A stretch of 64,000 nucleotides of DNA from NCBI GenBank assembly GCA_033182465.1, contig CP137318.1, positions 3,534,001-3,598,000 on the forward strand, given 5' to 3'. Shown here piece by piece: positions 58,951 through 64,000 of this stretch; position 1 is the stretch's first letter; every line of letters begins with the position of its first letter. The DNA is from Sanghuangporus weigelae. Taxonomy: Eukaryota; Basidiomycota; Agaricomycetes; Hymenochaetales; Hymenochaetaceae. The notes under the pieces are model-generated. The model did not search any database. It was given only the letters and a program-made list of their open reading frames with translations, and was not told the origin of the DNA. Position numbers and translations under genes: made by a program.

Positions 58951-61900
58951 ATGCTTTTGACTAGTAGAATATCAAAAACCACAGTGTATTACGTAACACG
59001 AATATCCCTCGTCGGCAAGTCCCGTCCCCGTGATGGTTCGCGTCTGTCACGCCAAGGAAGTCAACAACGCGTCTACAGTCAACCACGACTACTACACAAC
59101 CTCGCTATGAGTTCCTCAGAGGCGGAGAACTTCGATATCGACAATGCGTCCGCCTCCGAGTATGACTCGGACGACTACGTACCCTCGAAGAAGAAGACCG
59201 TGCGTGTGTGCATTTTACTCTTATTGGATTACTCTGACTTGCTTCACATAGGTGAAAGCCACGAAATCAGCAGCGAAGCCTCCAAAGACTGCCAAATCTA
59301 CAACAAAGGCCGCAGCGAAACCAAAGGTTTCGAAGAAGAAGCCGCTGAGGGATATTGACGAGAATGTCGACGATAGCTTCATGGACGTCGACAAAGACGA
59401 ATATTCCATAATGCGTGATGATGAACCCGGTCCTTCGACGGAGAGAGCACCCATACGGGCTCCTATGGATGGAAAGACGGCTTCGGAACATTACAAGAAG
59501 GCATGCCATTAGTTTATCTCTGAATGCAGAGTACTAAACCAAAAGCTAGCTTACACCAAGGGAACATGTTCTCGCACGACCTGATACATACATCGGAAGC
59601 GTTCAGACCATTACCCAACCTATGTGGGTGTATGACTCAGAGACGAAGAGAATGGCTTTTCGGGAAATCTCCTATGTTCCTGGTTTTCTCAAGATAGTAG
59701 ATGAAATCCTCGTAAATGCTGCTGACAACAAGGTAAGTTTTGCTCGGTCCGGACGATATACAACTAGATTTCTAAGATTCTCTAGATCAACGATCCGAGC
59801 ATGGACACACTCAAAGTGAACATTGACGTCAAAGAGGGTACCATCGCCATCTACAATAATGGACGAGGCATTCCGATCGAGATGCACTCAAAAGAGAAAA
59901 TCATGATTCCTGAACTCATTTTCGGACATCTATTAACGTCGGGAAATTACGATGATAGCATCCAGAAACTCACTGGTGGACGAAATGGATACGGTGCAAA
60001 ACTGGCGAACATCTACTCGACCGAGTTTACGATCGAGACGGCGGATAAGAATACAGAGCAGAAGTACAAACAAACCTGGACGAAGAACATGTCCATATGT
60101 GGGAAGGCAAAGATCACAAAGAACAAGAAAGACGAGTATACACGCGTAACGTTCTCGCCGGATTTTGAGAAACTCGATATGGATGGTATTGACGACGATA
60201 CGTTGGCACTTTTGAAGAAGCGCGTTTACGATGTGGCTGGTACTGTCAAAGATATCAAAGTGTTCTTGAACGACGAACGCGTCAAGATCAAGAATTTCAA
60301 ACAATATGTCGAGATGCACATCAACTCGGTTGCTGCAGACGCTGAAGATGCCTCGGGAGGTGCAGCACAGTCTAAGCAGCCCGTCATTTACGAGCAGGTT
60401 CATCCCAGATGGGAAGTTGCTTTCGCGGTATCGGATGGCTCCTTCCAGCAAACATCCTTCGTGAACTCGATAGCTACTACGAGGGGAGGGACACATGTGG
60501 ACTATATCGTGAATCAAATATCGAAGGGCCTCGTTACGGCTATTCAGAAGAAGAACAAAGGCGCAACGGTGAAACCCGCACAGATTAAGAACCACATGTG
60601 GATATTCGTCAACGCTCTCATCGAGAACCCGACCTTTGATTCTCAAACGAAGGAGACCTTGACCAAGACGGTGAGCGGATTTGGATCAAAGCCAACGCTT
60701 ACCGAAGAGTTCATGAAGAAGAGTGAGCTGTCTTTCTCTCTGGTGTCAAGGATTATCTCATCCTTCGTGATATAGTCATGAAGTCCAGCATAATTGACCA
60801 TGTTCTTAACTGGGCAAAGAACAAAGCTGATCAGCAGATCAAGAGGACGGACGGAACCAAGCGTAGTCGGTAAGTTCAAACCTCTCGCTCCATGCGGCGT
60901 TTATACTGAGCTTCCTGCTAACAGGCTTCTTGGTGTCGCAAAGCTTGCCGATGCCAACAACGCCGGGACGCGTGAAGCCTCAAGGTGTACGCTCATTTTA
61001 ACCGAAGGAGATTCTGCCAAGGCCCTTGCGGTTGCGGGTCTTGGAGTAGTCGGACGCAACAATTTCGGTGTCTTCCCGCTTCGCGGAAAAATGCTCAATG
61101 TGCGCGAAGCCAGACACGAGCAGATAATGAAGAATGAGGAACTTCAAAATGTCAAGAAAATCCTTGGACTCCAGCATGGTAAAGATTACAGAGATACGAA
61201 CAGCTTGCGTTATGGACGTCTTATGATTATGACCGATCAGGTAAGCTTCTGACGTCTTGAGTTTTTCTCTTTCTTTCTTTCTTTTTTTTTTTGCCTGTGT
61301 TGATTTCATTCGTATTCTTTACAGGACCATGATGGTTCGCACATCAAGGGCCTCCTCATCAACTTTTTGGATTATTTCTATCCATCGTTGCTGAAGATTC
61401 CAGAATTCCTAGTAGAATTCGTGACGCCAATTGTCAGGGTGCGTTAAGGGTTTCCTTCACAGTCAGATTTGTGTTGATTTTTGTATAGGTTACAAAGGGC
61501 AAGCAGCGTATCGACTTCTTCACTCTACCTGAATACGAGAGATGGCTGGAAGAGACGCCCGACTCTCACAAATGGAGCGCGAAATACTACAAAGGTCTTG
61601 GTACAAGCAAAGACTCAGATGCTCGCGATTATTTCAGCAATATGGGGAAGCATATGATTCCTTTTTCTACAACGCAAGAAGGCGATCGAGAATTAATCGA
61701 CCTCGCGTTCAGTAAGAAGAAAGCAGACGATCGTAAGGAATGGCTGAGACAGTTCAGAGTCAGTTCATCGTTCGACTCTCAGTGAAGGCACCGTAATTCA
61801 CACTAACTAATAGCCTGGCACTTACCTTGATCACAACGTCGATGAGATTCCTTACTCAGATTTCATCAATAAGGAACTCATACTATTCTCGATGGCGGAT

Positions 61901-64000
61901 AATATCCGGTCGATCCCGTCTGTTGCAGACGGACTGAAACCGGGTCAGAGAAAAGTCATCTGGGGTTGTTTCAAGCGCAAGCTAAAGAAAGAAATCAAGG
62001 TTTAACTTACTCTAATCTATGTGATCAAAATTCTGACGCGCCCGCTAGGTCGCACAACTAGTCGGTTACATCTCAGAGCACGCTGCGTACCACCACGGCG
62101 AACAGAGCTTAACTATGACAATTATTAATCTGGCGCAGGACTACATCGGTAGTAACAACATGAATTTGTTACTGCCGAATGGTCAGTACGGTACACGCGA
62201 TCAGGGCGGAAAGGATCATGCCTCGGCTCGTTACATCTATACGGAGCCAGCGCCCATTTCCCGAGCCATATTGCATCCGAGCGACGACAACCTTCTTAAT
62301 ACGCAGAAGGAAGATGGACAGCTCATTGAGCCGGAGTTCTACATGCCGATTCTGCCTCTTGTTCTGGTAAACGGCGCTGAAGGTATTGGTACAGGTCAGT
62401 TACCGGACGATTGACAACGAACATGTACTGATAGAAGTATCCAGGTTGGAGCACGAGCGTTCCCTCTTATAATCCTGTGGATATTGTGAACAACCTAAAA
62501 CGGTTGATGAAGGGCGAAGAGATGGAGCCGATGTCTCCCTGGTGGCGCGGGTTCAACGGCACCGTCAAGAAAGCTGGAGAGGGTAAATACGAGGTGACTG
62601 GCATCGTGAAGAAGCTCAACGACACGACTGTGGAGATCACTGAGCTTCCTATTCATAAATGGACGCAAAACTTTAAAGCCGAGCTTGAGGCTATGTGTGG
62701 TGAGAAGGGTGATGGTGCCGTTAAGGTAGGTCAACTGGAGGAGCCCGACTGTACATTGCTAATGTAATCTTGCAGGACTATAAGGAGCACCACGACAATC
62801 GTAATGTCCATTTCGTCGTGACTATGGGTGCTAAAGAACTCGAAAAGGCCGAGGCACAAGGTCTTGAGGAGTACTTCAAGCTCTCGTCGAAGATCAGCAC
62901 CAACAATATGATCTGTTTTGATTTCGAGGGCAAAATTAAGAAATACAACAATCCTGAGGAAATCCTTGACGACTTCTATCCTATTCGTCTGAGCTACTAT
63001 CAGAAGCGAAAAGTATGCGTCCATCTAGCCTTATATCGGCTCGGATCTCACGGTATTTGTACAGGACTATCTCGCAAATGAACTCCAGCTCGAGCACGAG
63101 AGACTATCCAATCAGGCTCGCTTCGTTCAAATGATCGTCAGGAAGGAGCTTGTGGTCTCGGGTCGCAAGAAGGCGGACATTGTTGCGGACTTGCGCAAGA
63201 AAAATTTCAGACCATTCCCCAAGATTTCAAAGGCGAAGGCCGCCGGAGAAACCGAGGACGCTCTGGAAGACGTTGAAACTGAGGAGCAGGAAACTGGCGC
63301 AAATTCCGACTTCGACTACTTGCTCGGTATGCCTATCTATAACTTGACTCATGAGAAAATCGAGAGGCTCTTGGAGCAGGCGAGGCTGAAGGAGGCTGAA
63401 CTTCTCGCTTTACTTGAGTTAACTCCGACTCAGATTTGGAACACCGATCTCGATAAATTCCTTGAACAATGGGAGGTAAGTTATCATCAGCTTGAAAATT
63501 TCATTCGCGCGATGCTAATGTATTGGTTGACAGCAAACATGCAAGGAGTGGGAGGAGGCCGCCGTCAAGGACTCCAGCGGGAAGGTCGTCAAGAAGAAGC
63601 AAGCGACGCTGAAAACACGCAAATCGCTGACCGGGCCTTTTGGGAAGAAGAAGAAAGACGATGATGATGACTCTGGCGACGATTTCGTACCCCCCAAAGC
63701 TACAGCCAAGGCCGCGTCGAAGAGAGAGCCTACTGAACGAAAGGTCTCAAAGCCGAAGACATTGGCGAAGAAGGTCGAGTCAAATGACGACGACAATCCG
63801 TTTACGAACGCCGGTCCATCTAGACCAAATACGGGTAAAGCAGCTGAGGCTGCAGGGCGTAAAGTCTCTCGACCGAAGGCGTTAAGGAAGGAGGATTCGG
63901 ATGACGACGACGATGACTATGTCAGACCAGCCGCGACGACCAAACGAACAGTTAAGGAAGAAGCTGATGTCTATGATGAACTTCCAAAGGTGCCGCTCAA
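58951..64000 (+). CDS. TOP2: DNA topoisomerase II (partial, runs off right edge)
   Basis: Passes one DNA duplex through another; needed for chromosome segregation. The usual start is ATG 59107 (MSSSEAENFDIDN); an in-frame ATG at 58951 adds 52 Arg-rich residues. Order of features: acidic N-tail; GHKL ATPase (LTPREHVLARPDTYIGSVQ, EILVNAADNK, GRGIPIEMHS, GGRNGYGAKLANI); transducer; TOPRIM (CTLILTEGDSAKALAVAGLG, MIMTDQDHDGSHIKGLLINF); cleavage domain (SVADGLKPGQRKVIW, NGQYGTRDQGGKDHASARYI, with the catalytic Tyr in ARYIYTEP); coiled-coil tower (ENGR-type KIERLLEQARLKEAELLALL); and the start of a Lys/Asp-rich C-terminal domain. The intron 59501-59549 has a GC donor. The missing piece is only part of the C-terminal domain. 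Confidence 0.95.

Overview
The window is nuclear DNA of a filamentous basidiomycete, most likely an agaricomycete. The evidence is dense genes on both strands, many short (about 50-70 bp) GT-AG introns that reconstruct uninterrupted conserved proteins, CT-rich 5' regions, and families typical of mushroom-forming fungi (DUF6534 seven-helix proteins, DUF7704 proteins, a TRANK1-like UvrD helicase, an Asn-rich secreted protein). I see no tRNA, rRNA, CRISPR array or intact transposon. All gene models were spliced by eye from conserved protein frames.

Layout, left to right. 1-3.5 kb: 5' part of a TRANK1-like helicase (-, off the left edge) and a Sec4/Rab8 GTPase (+). 3.7-8 kb: ARP5 (INO80 actin-related protein, -) divergent from a 6-phosphogluconate/3-hydroxyisobutyrate dehydrogenase-like gene (+). 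8.5-11.6 kb: DOT1 histone H3K79 methyltransferase (+) with an internally duplicated N-terminus. 12.5-17.8 kb: BAR-SH3 protein Rvs167/Hob1 (-), ribosome maturation factor SDO1 (+), mannosyltransferase ALG1 (-). 19.2-24.7 kb: chorismate synthase ARO2 (-) with a 793-bp intron, a SAP30-like protein (+), and a secreted Asn/Gly-rich protein (+). 24.7-27.6 kb: gene-poor. 27.6-33.3 kb: an unknown protein (-), a UBE2W-type E2 with several micro-exons (+), and a copper-fist transcription factor (-). 35.2-38.8 kb: mitochondrial Fe-S assembly genes ISA1 (+) and NFU1 (+) around a DUF7704 membrane protein (-). 39.3-47 kb: DUF6534 membrane protein (-), CofD/YvcK-like protein (-), C2H2 zinc-finger protein (-). 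47.4-50.4 kb: RanBPM/Gid1 subunit of the GID/CTLH ubiquitin ligase (+). 50.4-52.9 kb: gene-poor. 52.9-64 kb: UbiA prenyltransferase (+), GCN20-type ABC-F ATPase (+), and DNA topoisomerase II (+, off the right edge).

Most genes are ordinary housekeeping genes: chromatin (ARP5, DOT1, SAP30-like, TOP2), trafficking (Rab, BAR-SH3), translation (SDO1, GCN20), glycosylation (ALG1) and shikimate metabolism (ARO2). The one functional neighbourhood is copper-fist regulator / ISA1 / NFU1 at 31.4-38.8 kb, which joins a metal-responsive regulator type to two Fe-S assembly factors. I found no convincing wholly new system. The most unusual items are gene-structure oddities (7-, 8-, 11- and 15-nt exons, a coding exon that is only the ATG, two GC-AG introns, one very long intron), the DOT1 duplication, a possible mitochondrial presequence in frame with TOP2, and a CofD-like gene in a fungus.
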